A stretch of DNA of 64,000 bases from Streptomyces caelestis (GTDB taxonomy: Bacteria > Actinomycetota > Actinomycetes > Streptomycetales > Streptomycetaceae), in contig NZ_LGCN01000198.1 of NCBI RefSeq assembly GCF_001279005.1, positions 1 to 64,000 on the forward strand, in the 5' to 3' direction. The notes below the pieces were generated by a model. The model worked only from the letters and a program-made list of their open reading frames with translations, made no database searches and had not been told where the DNA came from. The translations under genes and the position numbers were made by a program. This document shows positions 24,439-33,882 of the stretch, one piece after another. Numbering within the stretch: position 1 is the stretch's first letter; each line of letters begins with the position of its first letter.

Positions 24439-25929
24439 GTGAGCGGACAACCCAACACCCGGCTCTCGGACCTGTTCGGCCTGGCCGGCTGGTCCAAGGG
24501 CGAACTCGCGAGGCTGGTCAACCGGCAGGCGGCGGCCATGGGCCACCCCCAGCTGGCGACCGACACCTCCCGGGTGCGGCGGTGGATCGACATGGGAGAG
24601 ATCCCGCGCGATCCCGTACCGCGGGTGTTGGCGGCCCTGTTCACCGAGCGTCTCGGCCGTGTCGTGACCATCGAGGATCTCGGTCTGGTCCGGCACGGGC
24701 GCACGGGGAAACGGCCACGTCCCGGGAGTGCGGAACATCCCGACGGAGTGCCGTGGGCGCCCGAGCGGACAGCCGAGGTCCTCACCGAATTCACGGGAAT
24801 GGACCTCATGCTCAACCGACGCGGCCTGGTGGGCGCGGGCGCCGCGCTCACCGCGGGCTCCGCACTCAGCAGCGCCATGCACGACTGGCTGCACACCGAT
24901 CCGGCCCTGACCGCCGACGCTCCCCGACTCGACGACCCCCTGCGCGCGGAACCCGCCGGGTTCGACCGCTACGAGGCCGCCCCGATCGGCTCGCAGGAGA
25001 TCGAGGAACTGGAGCGCTCCGTGGAGGTGTTCCGGGCCTGGGACGCCGCCCGGGGCGGCGGTCTCCAGCGCAAGGCGGTGGTCGGCCAGCTCAACGAGGT
25101 GGGCGGCATCCTCGCCTACCGGCACCCGCCCCATCTCCAGCGGCGTCTGTGGGGCGTCGCCGCCAACCTCGCCGTCCTCGCCGGCTGGATGTCGCACGAC
25201 GTCGGCATGGAACCCACGGCCCAGAAGTACTTCGTGATCGCCGCCCACGCGGCCCGGGAGGGCGGCGACCGGCCGCGCGCCGGCGAGGCGCTCTCCCGGG
25301 CGGCCCGGCAGATGGTGCACCTGGGCCGGCCCGACGAGGCGATGGACCTGATGAAACTCGCCCAGTCAGGCTCGGGCGAGGAGGTCCTGCCGCGCACCCG
25401 CGCCATGTTCCACACCGTCGAGGCGTGGGCGCAGGCGTCCATGGGCAAGGGCCAGGCGATGCGCCGCACCCTGGGCCGGGCGGAGGACCTCTTCGTCTCC
25501 GACAAGGGGGACGTGCCCCCGCCGAACTGGATGCAGCTGTTCAACGAGGCGGACCTGTACGGCATGCAGGCCCTGGCGTACCGGACGCTCGCGGAGTTCG
25601 AGCCGGACGCGGCCGCGCACGCCCAGCACTACGCGGACAAGGCTCTGGCGCTGCGGGTCGAGGCGCAGCAGCGGTCGAAGATCTTCGACTTCCTGTCCAT
25701 GGCCTCCGCGTGCTTCATCGCCGACGATCCCGAACAGGCGGACCGGTTCGCGCGCCTCGCCCTGGTGTCGATGGGGCAGAACTCCTCGCGCCGCACCTGG
25801 GACCGGCTGCGCCAGATGTACCGGCTCACCGCCGAGTACGCCTCGTACCCGAGGATCCAGGAACTCAGGGAGGAGATCGAACTGGTGCTGCCCAGGCCCC
25901 GGGGCAAGGGCGGCAGCGCCCAGGCGTGA
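24439..25929 (+). CDS. nsdB: NsdB-family developmental/antibiotic regulator with TPR-like repeats
   Basis: 496 aa from GTG (MSGQPNTRLSDLFGLAGWSKGELARLVNRQA). The N-terminal 95 residues form an HTH-like domain (RVRRWIDMGEIPRDPVPRVLAALF). A hydrophobic GAGAALTAGSALSS stretch follows, then helical TPR-like repeats (about 210-490). NsdA and NsdB of S. coelicolor repress antibiotic production, and NsdA also sporulation. The nsdB symbol rests on resemblance and on synteny with chpB, chiF and sigL as remembered. The start is fixed by a stop just upstream in the competing frame and a G-run 8 nt before. Confidence 0.75.
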   Translation: MSGQPNTRLSDLFGLAGWSKGELARLVNRQAAAMGHPQLATDTSRVRRWIDMGEIPRDPVPRVLAALFTERLGRVVTIEDLGLVRHGRTGKRPRPGSAEHPDGVPWAPERTAEVLTEFTGMDLMLNRRGLVGAGAALTAGSALSSAMHDWLHTDPALTADAPRLDDPLRAEPAGFDRYEAAPIGSQEIEELERSVEVFRAWDAARGGGLQRKAVVGQLNEVGGILAYRHPPHLQRRLWGVAANLAVLAGWMSHDVGMEPTAQKYFVIAAHAAREGGDRPRAGEALSRAARQMVHLGRPDEAMDLMKLAQSGSGEEVLPRTRAMFHTVEAWAQASMGKGQAMRRTLGRAEDLFVSDKGDVPPPNWMQLFNEADLYGMQALAYRTLAEFEPDAAAHAQHYADKALALRVEAQQRSKIFDFLSMASACFIADDPEQADRFARLALVSMGQNSSRRTWDRLRQMYRLTAEYASYPRIQELREEIELVLPRPRGKGGSAQA

Positions 25930-25953
25930 GGGCGGTCCGGCCCGCGGGGCCCA

Positions 25954-27336
25954 CTACGGTGCGACCCGGGCGACGAGCACACAGGCGGCGTCGGCGCGCT
26001 CCCGCTCGCCGAACTCCTCCGTGACCGCACGGACGCAGTCCTGCGCGGTGCGGGCGGCGGCGAAGCGCGGGGCCAGTTCGAGGAGACGGCGGACGGCCGT
26101 GGTTCCGGCGTGCCCGGGCACCAGCCCGTCGGTGTGCAGCAGCAGCACGTCGCCGGCCACCAGGGTCTCCTCGGCCTGTCCGTAGGAGGCGCCCGGGACG
26201 GCGCCGAGCAGTATCCCGTCCGGCGCGTCCAGCGCCCGCCCCGTCCCGCCGCGGAACAGCAGCGGGGCGGGGTGTCCGGCCTGCGCCCACAGCAGTGAGC
26301 GGGTCCCGGGCCGGTAGCGCAGGCAGACGGCACTGCCCAGGGCCGGCTGCGCGATGGTGTCCAGTAATCGGTTGAGGCAGGCCAGCAGGGGCCCCGGCGC
26401 GGTGCCGGCCATCGCCATGCCGCGCACGGCGCCGAGCAGCATCGCCCTGCCCGAGGCCGCGCCGACGCCGTGCCCGGGCAGGGCGCCGGCGCCGAGCAGG
26501 GTCGTCCCGTCGGGCAGTTCCAGGGCGTCGTACCAGTCGCCGCCGATCCGAGCGTGCGTCGACGGCAGGTGGGCGGCGGCGAGATCGAGGATTCCCGGAC
26601 CGGCCTGCGGGGGCCGCAGGGGGCCGTGCCACGCCGGCAGCACGGCCTCCTCCGGCTCGGCCGCGAGCCGGTGCCCGGTCCGCGCGGCGGCGTGCCGTCG
26701 GCGGTGCGGCGAGTCACGGATCTCGCTCACCGCCCGTCGGCGGCGGCGCAGTTCGCTGACGTCGCGCAGCACCGCCCACATCGAGGCCGTGCTGCCGTCG
26801 GCGCCGAGTACCGGTTCGCCCCTCATGTGCACGGTCCGTACGCCGTCGTCCGGGCGCACGACGCGGAACTCCCCGTCGACGGGCCGGGCGTCGACGAGAC
26901 AGTCCGTGACCATCGTGGTCAGCCTGGGCCGGTCCTCCTCGAACACCAGCGAGGGCAGTTCGTCGAGGGTGAGCGGCGCGGCGGCCGGGTCGCGGCCCAG
27001 GATCCGGTACAGCTCCCCGGACCAGCGCACCTCGTCCGTGAGCAGGTCCCACTCCGCGCTGCCGACCGGGCCGGCCGGTGCGTCGTGCCGCGGCGCGGAC
27101 GGCGGGGCGTCCCGCAGCTGCGTCAAGTTGCTTTCCAGATCCTCCAGTTGACGCAGAGCCAGGTCGTACAGCGCGCGCCGCCGGCGTTCCCGTGGGTCCG
27201 CCGCGTCGGCCGGGACGTCACGGCGTACGGCGTCCACCTCGACCTTGAGCCGCCGGGTCTGCGAGATGAGCGCGTCGACCGGGCCGCGTCCTGGCGGCGG
27301 GACGGCCGGACGGTCCGCGGAGAGGTGGGACGGCAT
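25954..27336 (-). CDS. PAS domain-containing SpoIIE/PP2C-type phosphatase
   Basis: 460 aa. N-terminal coiled region (1-75), PAS domain (about 90-200, EWDLLTDEVRWSGELYRILG to GSTASMWAVLRDVSELR), linker, and SpoIIE phosphatase domain (about 240-458). The metal site has Asp in ARIGGDWYDA and in LLLHTDGLV, but the usual GD(V/M)xGHG motif reads LLGAGALPGHG, so one metal-ligand Asp is Ala. Such phosphatases dephosphorylate anti-anti-sigma factors. This subgroup may be of low activity or scaffolding; that is inference. Nothing notable in 27337-27630. Confidence 0.8.
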   Translation of the reverse strand: MPSHLSADRPAVPPPGRGPVDALISQTRRLKVEVDAVRRDVPADAADPRERRRRALYDLALRQLEDLESNLTQLRDAPPSAPRHDAPAGPVGSAEWDLLTDEVRWSGELYRILGRDPAAAPLTLDELPSLVFEEDRPRLTTMVTDCLVDARPVDGEFRVVRPDDGVRTVHMRGEPVLGADGSTASMWAVLRDVSELRRRRRAVSEIRDSPHRRRHAAARTGHRLAAEPEEAVLPAWHGPLRPPQAGPGILDLAAAHLPSTHARIGGDWYDALELPDGTTLLGAGALPGHGVGAASGRAMLLGAVRGMAMAGTAPGPLLACLNRLLDTIAQPALGSAVCLRYRPGTRSLLWAQAGHPAPLLFRGGTGRALDAPDGILLGAVPGASYGQAEETLVAGDVLLLHTDGLVPGHAGTTAVRRLLELAPRFAAARTAQDCVRAVTEEFGERERADAACVLVARVAP

Positions 27337-27630
27337 GACGCGCTCCGATGCGGGGACGGTACGCCTTCAGGCGGAGGGAGGGACCGTCACGACTGTGGCA
27401 CAGCCCGCGACGGTCTGTGAGGGATTCGACGACACACGACAAGACGGTGCCGAAGGCATATGCCACCGTCTTCGCCGGGTTATCCGCGGGAATACGCCGG
27501 AGATGCCATCGACGTCTCAACTCCCATGGTGAGCAAGCGACATGACGCCTCGTCGGTCAGCCGCCGCCATCCACTCGCACGTTCGGCGGACACGTGTTCG
27601 CACGCGGGTGACCGGTGGGTCGCCCCGTCC

Positions 27631-28725
27631 TCAGTAGCGCAGCACCGCAGCCATCCCGTCCGCGTCCCCGAGCGCGCCGTCCGGGACGAAGCGGACCTCG
27701 GCACCGGTCTCCAGGCACTGCTCGACGATCTCGTCCACGATGTCCGCGCGGGCGTCCGGGTCGTCGTCCTCGGCGACGACCAGATGCTCGCCGGCGTCAC
27801 GCACCGTGATCCGGTAGTTCTCCTCCACGGCCAGCAGCCGGACCCGGCCCTCCCGGGCGCTCTGCCACAGTTCGTCGACGCCGGCCGCGAACTCCTTGCG
27901 CCCCCGGGCCGACTCCAGCGACCGGGCCACGTCCTCGGCGCCCCTGCGGGTCTCGGCGTCGAGCGCCGGCTTCACGGCCTGCCACACCGCCTCGGGCGTG
28001 CTGTGCGCCAGCCCGCCGTGCGGGACGTGCACGGCGTCCTTGGTCGCACCGCCGGCCTCGCCCAGCAGGGTCAGGGCGGCGGGCTCGCCGGTGACGTACA
28101 GCGGCCGCGGGTGGTCGCGCAGCAGTCCGGCCATCGCGGTGTCCGTGTCGCGCAGGAACCGGCGGGTGTCCTCGTCCCGGAAGTTGCTCGGCTGGTCGCC
28201 GACCCGCTCCTGCCGCTCGGGGTCGAAGTTCGGCTCCTCCCGGATCAGCGGGAAGCCGCCGGTGCGCTCCTCGACGACCCGGTCCACACCGCCGCTCCAC
28301 AGGGTGGCCCGGTCGGCGGAGACGGACAGCACCCAGAACGGCCGCTCCGCCGTGTGGGCGGAGACGAGGTTGCGAGTCAGGAAGGTGTCGGAGAGGACGA
28401 TGCGCTCGGGCACGGTGCGGGCGAGCGACCACACCTGGTGCTCGCCCGGGGCGGCGAAGATGACCAGGCCGTCCTCGGAGTGCGTCAGATCGACCTCGGT
28501 CAGGGCCCGGTCGAGCTGCAGGGCCACGTCGGCGCGCCGGTCCCGGGTGACCGCGGGGTCGTCCTCCAGCTTCTTCTTGGCCTCGGCCACCGCGTTGCGC
28601 AGCCGGACGGCGTCCTGGGCGTTGAGGGGATCGCGCCGGTGCGTCGGCGTCAGCAGGGACACCGCGGGGTAGGGGCGCGGTCGGCGAAGCTCGGCAAGGG
28701 TCGCGGGACTCAGATCGTGCTCCAT
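27631..28725 (-). CDS. BaeRF3-family (eRF1-like) protein
   Basis: 364 aa from MEHDLSPATLAELRRPRPYPAVSLLTPTHRRDP. The fold and motifs fit the bacterial archaeo-eukaryotic release factor family 3: VSLLTPTH at the start, the LYVTGEPAALTLL segment, the VDELWQSAREGRVRLLAVEENY core and a C-terminal DIVDEIVEQCLETGAEVRFVPDGALGDADGMAAVLRY. Members are proposed, not proved, to act on ribosomes. Only a weak GGTG precedes the ATG. It stands alone between two intergenic gaps. Confidence 0.75.
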   Translation of the reverse strand: MEHDLSPATLAELRRPRPYPAVSLLTPTHRRDPLNAQDAVRLRNAVAEAKKKLEDDPAVTRDRRADVALQLDRALTEVDLTHSEDGLVIFAAPGEHQVWSLARTVPERIVLSDTFLTRNLVSAHTAERPFWVLSVSADRATLWSGGVDRVVEERTGGFPLIREEPNFDPERQERVGDQPSNFRDEDTRRFLRDTDTAMAGLLRDHPRPLYVTGEPAALTLLGEAGGATKDAVHVPHGGLAHSTPEAVWQAVKPALDAETRRGAEDVARSLESARGRKEFAAGVDELWQSAREGRVRLLAVEENYRITVRDAGEHLVVAEDDDPDARADIVDEIVEQCLETGAEVRFVPDGALGDADGMAAVLRY

Positions 28726-28805
28726 GACAGCACCATAGGGCGGATCCGCCGACAGGGCATTCGGGGCACGTTCACCTGTGCGTCCCCCGGGGTCCGGCCG
28801 GCCGC

Positions 28806-30407
28806 TCAGAAGCGGCCGTCGTCCTCGGACCCGCAGGAGCTGCCGCTGCGCGGCAGGGAGCCGTAGAGGAGGAAGTCGTCGACCTTGCGGTGGACGCACT
28901 CGGACGTCCCGTAGCCGGTGTGCCCCTCGGCCCGGTTGTCCAGCACCACCGCCGAAGGGCCGAGCCGCTCGGCCGTCTCCACCGTCCAGCGGTACGGCGT
29001 GGCCGGGTCGCCCCGGGTGCCGACCAGTAGCATCTTCGGCGTGTCGAGGTCCTTGACCCGCTCGCGGATGTAGTCGGTCCCCTTGGGGCGGCCGTAGCAC
29101 AGCACCACCTGGGCGAGCCGGTACGGCCCGAAGACCGGCGAGGCCTCCGCGTAGGCGCCGCGCAGCCGGGCCAGGTCCCGGGTCAGCCGTTCGGCGTCCG
29201 GACGGTCGGGGTCGTCCGCGCAGTTGACCGCCATCAGCGCCGCCGGCAGGTTGTCCAGGGGCACGTCCTCCTCGTCGACGAGGGGGTGGTCGGCCCGCTG
29301 CGGCACGGGCGGCGCCATCCCTCCGGTCGCGAGGGCCTCCACCCCGCGGGTGTCCCCGTCCTCCACCAGCTGGGCGAGCGCCCGCTGCAGCAGCGGCCAC
29401 CGCTCTTTGGTGTAGAGGCCCTGCCCGAGGGCCACGGCCAGGTCCTGGCCGGTGAACTCGTCGCCGAAGTCGGTCGGCACCGGGTTCTCGTCGAGCGAGT
29501 CGACCAGCTCCACGACCTGCGTGCGGGCGTCGCGCGCGTCCTGCCCGAACGGACAGGCGAGCTCCTCGGTGCACCACGTGAGGAAGTTGTCCAGCGCGGT
29601 CTGCTGTCCCCTGGCGCCGGTCAGCCCCTGCTCGGCCAGCGGTTCGGTCAGCGTGTCCACGCCGTCCAGCGCCATGCGGCCGACCTTCCCGGGGAACTCG
29701 GCGGCGTACACTGCGCCGAGCCGGGTCCCGTACGAGAATCCCAGGTAGTTGAGCTTCTCGTCGCCGAGCACCTGACGCATCACGTCCAGGTCGCGTGCGA
29801 CGTCCACGGTGCCGATGTGCTCGAGTACCGGGCCCGAGTGCTCGACGCACTCGGCGACCACCTCGCGCAGCTTGCGCAGCGTGTCGCGCGGATCCGCCGT
29901 CTCCTCGCCGCCGGTGGCCTCCAGCGCCCGGCCGGTGGCGTCGGCGCCGCAGCTGACCGGCGCGGAACGGCCGACGCCCCGCGGGTCGAAGGAGACCACG
30001 TCGTAGTCCTCGGTCAGCCCCAGGAAGTCCTCGCGGCTCTGGGCGAGTCCCATCACCCCCGAACCGCCCGGGCCGCCGAAGTTCAGCAGCAGCGAGCCCC
30101 GCGGGTCGCCGGAGCCGCGGTAGCGGGCGAGGGCCAGCTCGAGGGTGCCCTCCTCGGGCTTCGCGTAGTCGAGCGGCACGGTGACCGCCCCGCACTGCAT
30201 GTCCTTCGGCAGGTCCGTGCCCTCGCAGGCCGTCCACGTGATCTTCTGGTCGTAGAACCGGTCGAGGTCGGAATCCGCCCGGTCGGCGGCCGTCAGCCCC
30301 GTACCCAGCAGGGCCAGCCCGACCGCCCCGGTGGCCGCGCAGCGCCGGACCGAGGGCCGCACCGCACAGCGCCGGACCGAGGGTCGCTTGGACAGCTTGG
30401 CCAGCAT
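28806..30407 (-). CDS. Secreted alpha/beta hydrolase, tripeptidyl aminopeptidase-like
   Basis: 533 aa from MLAKLSKRPSVRRCA with GGAGG 5 nt before the ATG. A signal peptide with an unusually long basic n-region is followed by an alpha/beta hydrolase core: oxyanion region LLLNFGGPGGSG, nucleophile elbow LGFSYGT, acid in LVGTRGDPATPY and His in EGHTGYG. The C-terminal TAP-like domain places it with the SlpD/E and Tap mycelium-associated proteases of Streptomyces (clan of proline iminopeptidases). The n-region holds a 9-residue direct repeat (30336-30386). Confidence 0.88.
   Translation of the reverse strand: MLAKLSKRPSVRRCAVRPSVRRCAATGAVGLALLGTGLTAADRADSDLDRFYDQKITWTACEGTDLPKDMQCGAVTVPLDYAKPEEGTLELALARYRGSGDPRGSLLLNFGGPGGSGVMGLAQSREDFLGLTEDYDVVSFDPRGVGRSAPVSCGADATGRALEATGGEETADPRDTLRKLREVVAECVEHSGPVLEHIGTVDVARDLDVMRQVLGDEKLNYLGFSYGTRLGAVYAAEFPGKVGRMALDGVDTLTEPLAEQGLTGARGQQTALDNFLTWCTEELACPFGQDARDARTQVVELVDSLDENPVPTDFGDEFTGQDLAVALGQGLYTKERWPLLQRALAQLVEDGDTRGVEALATGGMAPPVPQRADHPLVDEEDVPLDNLPAALMAVNCADDPDRPDAERLTRDLARLRGAYAEASPVFGPYRLAQVVLCYGRPKGTDYIRERVKDLDTPKMLLVGTRGDPATPYRWTVETAERLGPSAVVLDNRAEGHTGYGTSECVHRKVDDFLLYGSLPRSGSSCGSEDDGRF
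30336..30386 (-). repeat. 27-bp tandem duplication in the peptidase signal peptide
   Basis: RPSVRRCAV is repeated as RPSVRRCA at residues 8-24 of the peptidase; the DNA differs at only two positions over the two copies. It doubles the positive charge of the n-region. One base difference is synonymous (TGT/TGC), so the duplication is not brand new. Confidence 0.75.
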
Positions 30408-30681
30408 CGATGCCTCCAGGGACGCCCCGACCGGCGCCCTCGCCCACCATAAGCGGGCCCCGGTGCTCCCGCCCGTCGGTCCCGCGGCGGCGCCCCGGGC
30501 GCCCCGGCCCGGTGTCCGGCCGCCACGCGTTCGACGGCCTTCGCCCGGGGTTCGAGCGGCGGGACGCCCGATGGGGTGAACCGGATGCGGCATACGGATG
30601 AGCCATGACCCGGATGCCGTGGCCGCGTTCCCTCCGGTGCGGGCGATCCGCCCGCGACCGTCTCCGGAAGGCAGGGAACCG

Positions 30682-31309
30682 ATGAGAAGGGTCACCCGAA
30701 ACGGTGTGATCGCCGTCGCCGCGGCGTCGGGCGCGATGGCCGTGGCGGTGCCGGCGTACGCCGACGCCGGGGCGGAGGGCGTCGCGGCCGGTTCGCCCGG
30801 CGTGGGCGCGGGGAACACCGTCCGGCTCCCGGTGCACGTGCCGGTGAACGTGTGCGGGAACACGGTGAACGTGGTGGGTCTGCTCAACCCCGCCGCGGGC
30901 AACGCCTGCGTCGACGAGGACACGGGCGGGCGGGACGGCGGAGCGACCAGGTCCTCCGCCGCGACCGGGACGCAGGACTCGCCGGGCGTGGTGTCCGGCA
31001 ACGGGGCGCGGGCGCCGGTGCACGCGCCGGTGAACGTCAGCGGGAACAGCGTGAACGTGCTCGGCGCCGGCAACGCGTCGGCCGGCGGCACCTCCGCGAG
31101 CACCTCCGGCGAGCGGCCCGGGCGCCCGGCCGGACCCGCGCCCGCCGCGCACCCTCCCCGACCCGGCGCCGCACACGGCCCCGCCGCGCCCCGCCGCCCT
31201 CGCCGACACGGGCGCCGACCGGACGCTCCCGGTCCTCGGCGCCGGCGCCGCGCTCTTCCTGGGCGGAGTCGCCCTGTACCGTCGCGCCCGCCTGCGGACG
31301 TACGGCTGA
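30682..31309 (+). pseudogene. chpB: Long chaplin ChpB, sorting signal out of frame
   Basis: From MRRVTRNGVIAVAAASGAMAVAVPAYA (signal peptide) the frame encodes two chaplin domains: PVHVPVNVCGNTVNVVGLLNPAAGNAC, then PVHAPVNVSGNSVNVLGAGNA with Ser in place of Cys. After about 31100 this frame becomes Pro/Arg noise and continues to 31380. In the +1 frame the expected end is intact: LADTG sortase motif, hydrophobic helix GAGAALFLGGVALY, RRARLRTYG and TGA at 31307. One base is in excess (or two missing) between about 31095 and 31160. Either a real loss of wall anchoring or a sequence error. Confidence 0.75.
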
Positions 31310-31339
31310 ACCACCGGGAGAAACGATCGGCCCCGCGGG

Positions 31340-31825
31340 TCAGCCGCGTCCGCGGTGGAACCGCAGGTGCAACTCCTTGACCTCTTCCGCCAGTCGGGGG
31401 ACGGGACCGGCCACGGCCACGCCCGGGGCGATCTCGGCGACGGGCAGCGTCCGCACCGGCGGGGCGGGCACCCCCGGCTCGGTGAGCCAGGACGCCAACT
31501 GCTCGGAGGAGGCGACGTACACGATGCGTCCGAGGCCCACCCAGGCGTGGGCGGCGGCGCACATCGGGCAGTGCTCGCCGGAGGTGTACACGGTGGCCGC
31601 GGCCCGTTCGGCGGGGGTCATCCGGGCGGCCGACCAGCGGGCCGGCTCGAACTCGGGGTGCCGGGTGCGGTCCCCGGAGGCCACGCGGTTGTGGTCCTCG
31701 GCGAGCACGGTGCCGTCCCCGGCCACGAGCACCGAACCGAACGGCTCGTCACCGGACTCCAGCGCCTCGGCCGCCAGCTCCACGCAGCGCCGCAAGTACG
31801 GCAGTTCCCCGTCCCGCACGACCAT
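31340..31825 (-). CDS. Nucleoside deaminase (CMP/dCMP-type zinc-binding)
   Basis: 161 aa. Cytidine/deoxycytidylate-deaminase fold with catalytic HPEFEPARW (in place of the usual HAE) and zinc ligands in EHCPMCAAAHAW. The wide spacing and GEHCPMC motif resemble guanine deaminase or other nucleoside deaminases rather than TadA. Start MVVRDGELPYLRR. It is transcribed towards the chaplin locus, and the uncorrected chaplin frame would overlap its 3' end. Confidence 0.82.
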   Translation of the reverse strand: MVVRDGELPYLRRCVELAAEALESGDEPFGSVLVAGDGTVLAEDHNRVASGDRTRHPEFEPARWSAARMTPAERAAATVYTSGEHCPMCAAAHAWVGLGRIVYVASSEQLASWLTEPGVPAPPVRTLPVAEIAPGVAVAGPVPRLAEEVKELHLRFHRGRG

Positions 31826-31907
31826 GACCCGGTCTCCTCACGATGTCCGACCGACGGCAACCCTAATCCCGTTGTCCCGGGTGTCGCCCCGTGGTGGGGT
31901 CCGGCGT

Positions 31908-32756
31908 ATGGATCACACCGCTGTACTCACCCTGTACGGCCGCGAGATGCGCCGGGGGGCGCGGCCCGACGGCCCCGGCGCGTACGTGGAGCGCGTCGGC
32001 GCCGTGGTGCGCCACACCGGCCCCGCGCACGGCTGGAACGGCGTCGTCCGGTCCGCCCTGGAGGCGGCGGACGCGGACGCGGCGATCGCGGAGCAGATCG
32101 CGCACTTCACCGGGCTCGGCCGCGAGTTCGAGTGGAAGCTGTACGGACACGACCTGCCGGTGGACCTCGGGCAGCGGCTCGTGGCGGCCGGGTTCACCCC
32201 GGGGCCGGTCGAGACGCTCATGGTCGGCGAGGTGGCCGGCCTCGCCCTGGACGCGGAGCCGCCCGCGGGTGTCCGCGTCGTGCCGGTCACCGACCGGGCG
32301 GGGATCGACCTGGTGGCCGACGTGCACGAGAGGGCGTTCGGCGCCGACGCGTCCGGTCTCCGCCGGCACCTGTGCGACCGGCTCGCCGCCGCCCCCGACA
32401 CCGTCGGCGCCGTCGTGGCCCTGGCCGGTGACGAACCGGTGAGCGCGGCCCGCATGGAGCTGGCGCCGGGCGCCCCGTTCGCCGGGCTGTGGGGCGGGGG
32501 CACCGTACGGCACTGGCGCGGGCGGGGCGTCTACCGCGCGCTGGTGGCCCACCGGGCCCGGGTCGCCGCGGACCGGGGCCACCTCTACCTCCAGGTCGAC
32601 GCCTCCAGCCAGAGCCGGCCCATCCTCGAACGCCTCGGCTTCACCCCGCTGACCACGACCACGCCGTACGTCCACGCGACGGCCCGCGGTGACCGCCACC
32701 CCTCGCTTGCGACTGCCGAGGGAGTCGCAGTCTCCGGCAGTTGCGAGGATCAATGA
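31908..32756 (+). CDS. GNAT family N-acetyltransferase
   Basis: 282 aa from MDHTAVLTLYGREMRRGARPDG with GGTGGGG before the ATG. The C-terminal GNAT domain (about residues 125-260) has VHERAFGADASGLRRHLCDRL, the acetyl-CoA loop WGGGTVRHWRGRGVYRALVAHRARVAADRG (a RxxGxG/A-like pattern), and YLQVDASSQSRPILERLGF. The N-terminal 120 residues form a non-catalytic half. The last 25 residues are poorly structured. The acceptor substrate is unknown. Confidence 0.85.
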   Translation: MDHTAVLTLYGREMRRGARPDGPGAYVERVGAVVRHTGPAHGWNGVVRSALEAADADAAIAEQIAHFTGLGREFEWKLYGHDLPVDLGQRLVAAGFTPGPVETLMVGEVAGLALDAEPPAGVRVVPVTDRAGIDLVADVHERAFGADASGLRRHLCDRLAAAPDTVGAVVALAGDEPVSAARMELAPGAPFAGLWGGGTVRHWRGRGVYRALVAHRARVAADRGHLYLQVDASSQSRPILERLGFTPLTTTTPYVHATARGDRHPSLATAEGVAVSGSCEDQ

Positions 32757-32841
32757 GCGATCTCTCGCGCCGCCTGTCATGGCCTCCGCCGCACTGCTCG
32801 TGCGCCCGGTCGCCGGGGCCGTCCCGCCTGGACGTGAAAAG

Positions 32842-32868
32842 GCCGGTCCGCGGTCGACGCGGACCGGC
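32842..32868. terminator. Bidirectional hairpin between convergent genes
   Basis: An 11-bp perfect stem (GCCGGTCCGCG / CGCGGACCGGC) with a 5-nt loop, preceded by GAAAA on the left and followed by CTCCTTT on the right. It lies between the GNAT gene (+) and the SPW-repeat gene (-), and serves both. Confidence 0.75.
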
Positions 32869-32891
32869 GCTCGGCTCCTTTCGTGGCCTTC

Positions 32892-33332
32892 CTACGAACG
32901 GCGGGCGCTCCTGGTGGCCGTGACCAGGCAGGCCGTGCCCAGGATCAGGGTGAGGGCGCCGATGACGACGTTGTTCCAGATGACCCCGGCGTCGGGGCCG
33001 CTGCCGACGATCCACGGCGAGACGATCATCCACAGACCCAGGGCGCACATGGCCCCGCTGAGGCCGTACATGCGCGCCGGGGCCGCGGTGAAGCCCAGGG
33101 CGAGCAGGGCGATCGCGATGCCCACGATCAGGTTGTGGGTCACGAGCGCGGGCTGGCTCGTCGTGTAGTGGAGTATCCACGGGGACACCGCGCAGTAGAG
33201 ACCGAGCAGGAACACCGGTCCGTCCACGAGGGCCACATCGCGACCGCCGAGCATGCGGTCGTACCGTGCCCGCATCTCGGGGGCGTCGGGGTGGCTCGTG
33301 ATGTCACCGCGCGGGTGCGAGACGTTGGCCAT
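32892..33332 (-). CDS. SPW-repeat membrane protein
   Basis: 146 aa from MANVSHPRGDITSHPD, with AAGGAG 7 nt before the ATG. Four membrane segments; the two signature Ser-Pro-Trp motifs (AVSPWILHY, IVSPWIVG) mark the SPW repeat family, which occurs widely in actinobacteria without a known role. The first 45 residues are hydrophilic (MRARYDRMLGGRDVALVDG). Confidence 0.88.
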   Translation of the reverse strand: MANVSHPRGDITSHPDAPEMRARYDRMLGGRDVALVDGPVFLLGLYCAVSPWILHYTTSQPALVTHNLIVGIAIALLALGFTAAPARMYGLSGAMCALGLWMIVSPWIVGSGPDAGVIWNNVVIGALTLILGTACLVTATRSARRS

Positions 33333-33882
33333 GAGTCGTCTCCTTTGACTAGCAGGCCTGACCGCGTCTGGTGCGGTATGCGCCATGAGTCGCGTAAGTT
33401 CATTCTGCTCTTATTTCACCTTTATGTGTAGAGGTGGCGGGGGAGTCGGGCCCGGTCGCGGTCCTCGCCGTGGTCCGCGCGACGGTGCGGGCCATGCCGC
33501 CGAACGCGACGGTGTGGAAGGAGGGGGCGGCCCACCGGTGCGGGCGCCGGGGCGGCCCGTGCGGAGGGGGCGGGGCCCGCCGGCGGCGCCGGGGGCGGCC
33601 GGCGTCGCCCGTCCCGGCGTGCGTCTTCGGCCTGGCCGGCCCCGGCGGCCGCATCCCGGCCCGCGGCGGGAGCGGGTGGTTCGGCTCGATCCCCGCCACC
33701 GGCCGGAAGTCCGGCGGGTCGCCGGCCCGCAGCCGTGCCGGATCCCGGCGCCCCCGCGGCGACGGTTCCGCACGGGGCCGCTCCCTCGCGGAGCGAGCGG
33801 GGGCGCGCGTCCGCGTCCCGGCACGGGTTCCCCGCGCCCCGGACCCCGCCCCGGTGCGGGCCGGCGCGTCCGCGCCACGACG
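33333..33882. other. Long intergenic region before the chitinase regulatory sites
   Basis: About 550 nt with no convincing gene on either strand. Open frames exist, but they are Arg/Pro/Gly-rich, lack ribosome-binding sites and show no recognisable motif. The first 90 nt (33340-33430) are AT-rich and are the likely promoter region of the SPW-repeat gene. Confidence 0.5.
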
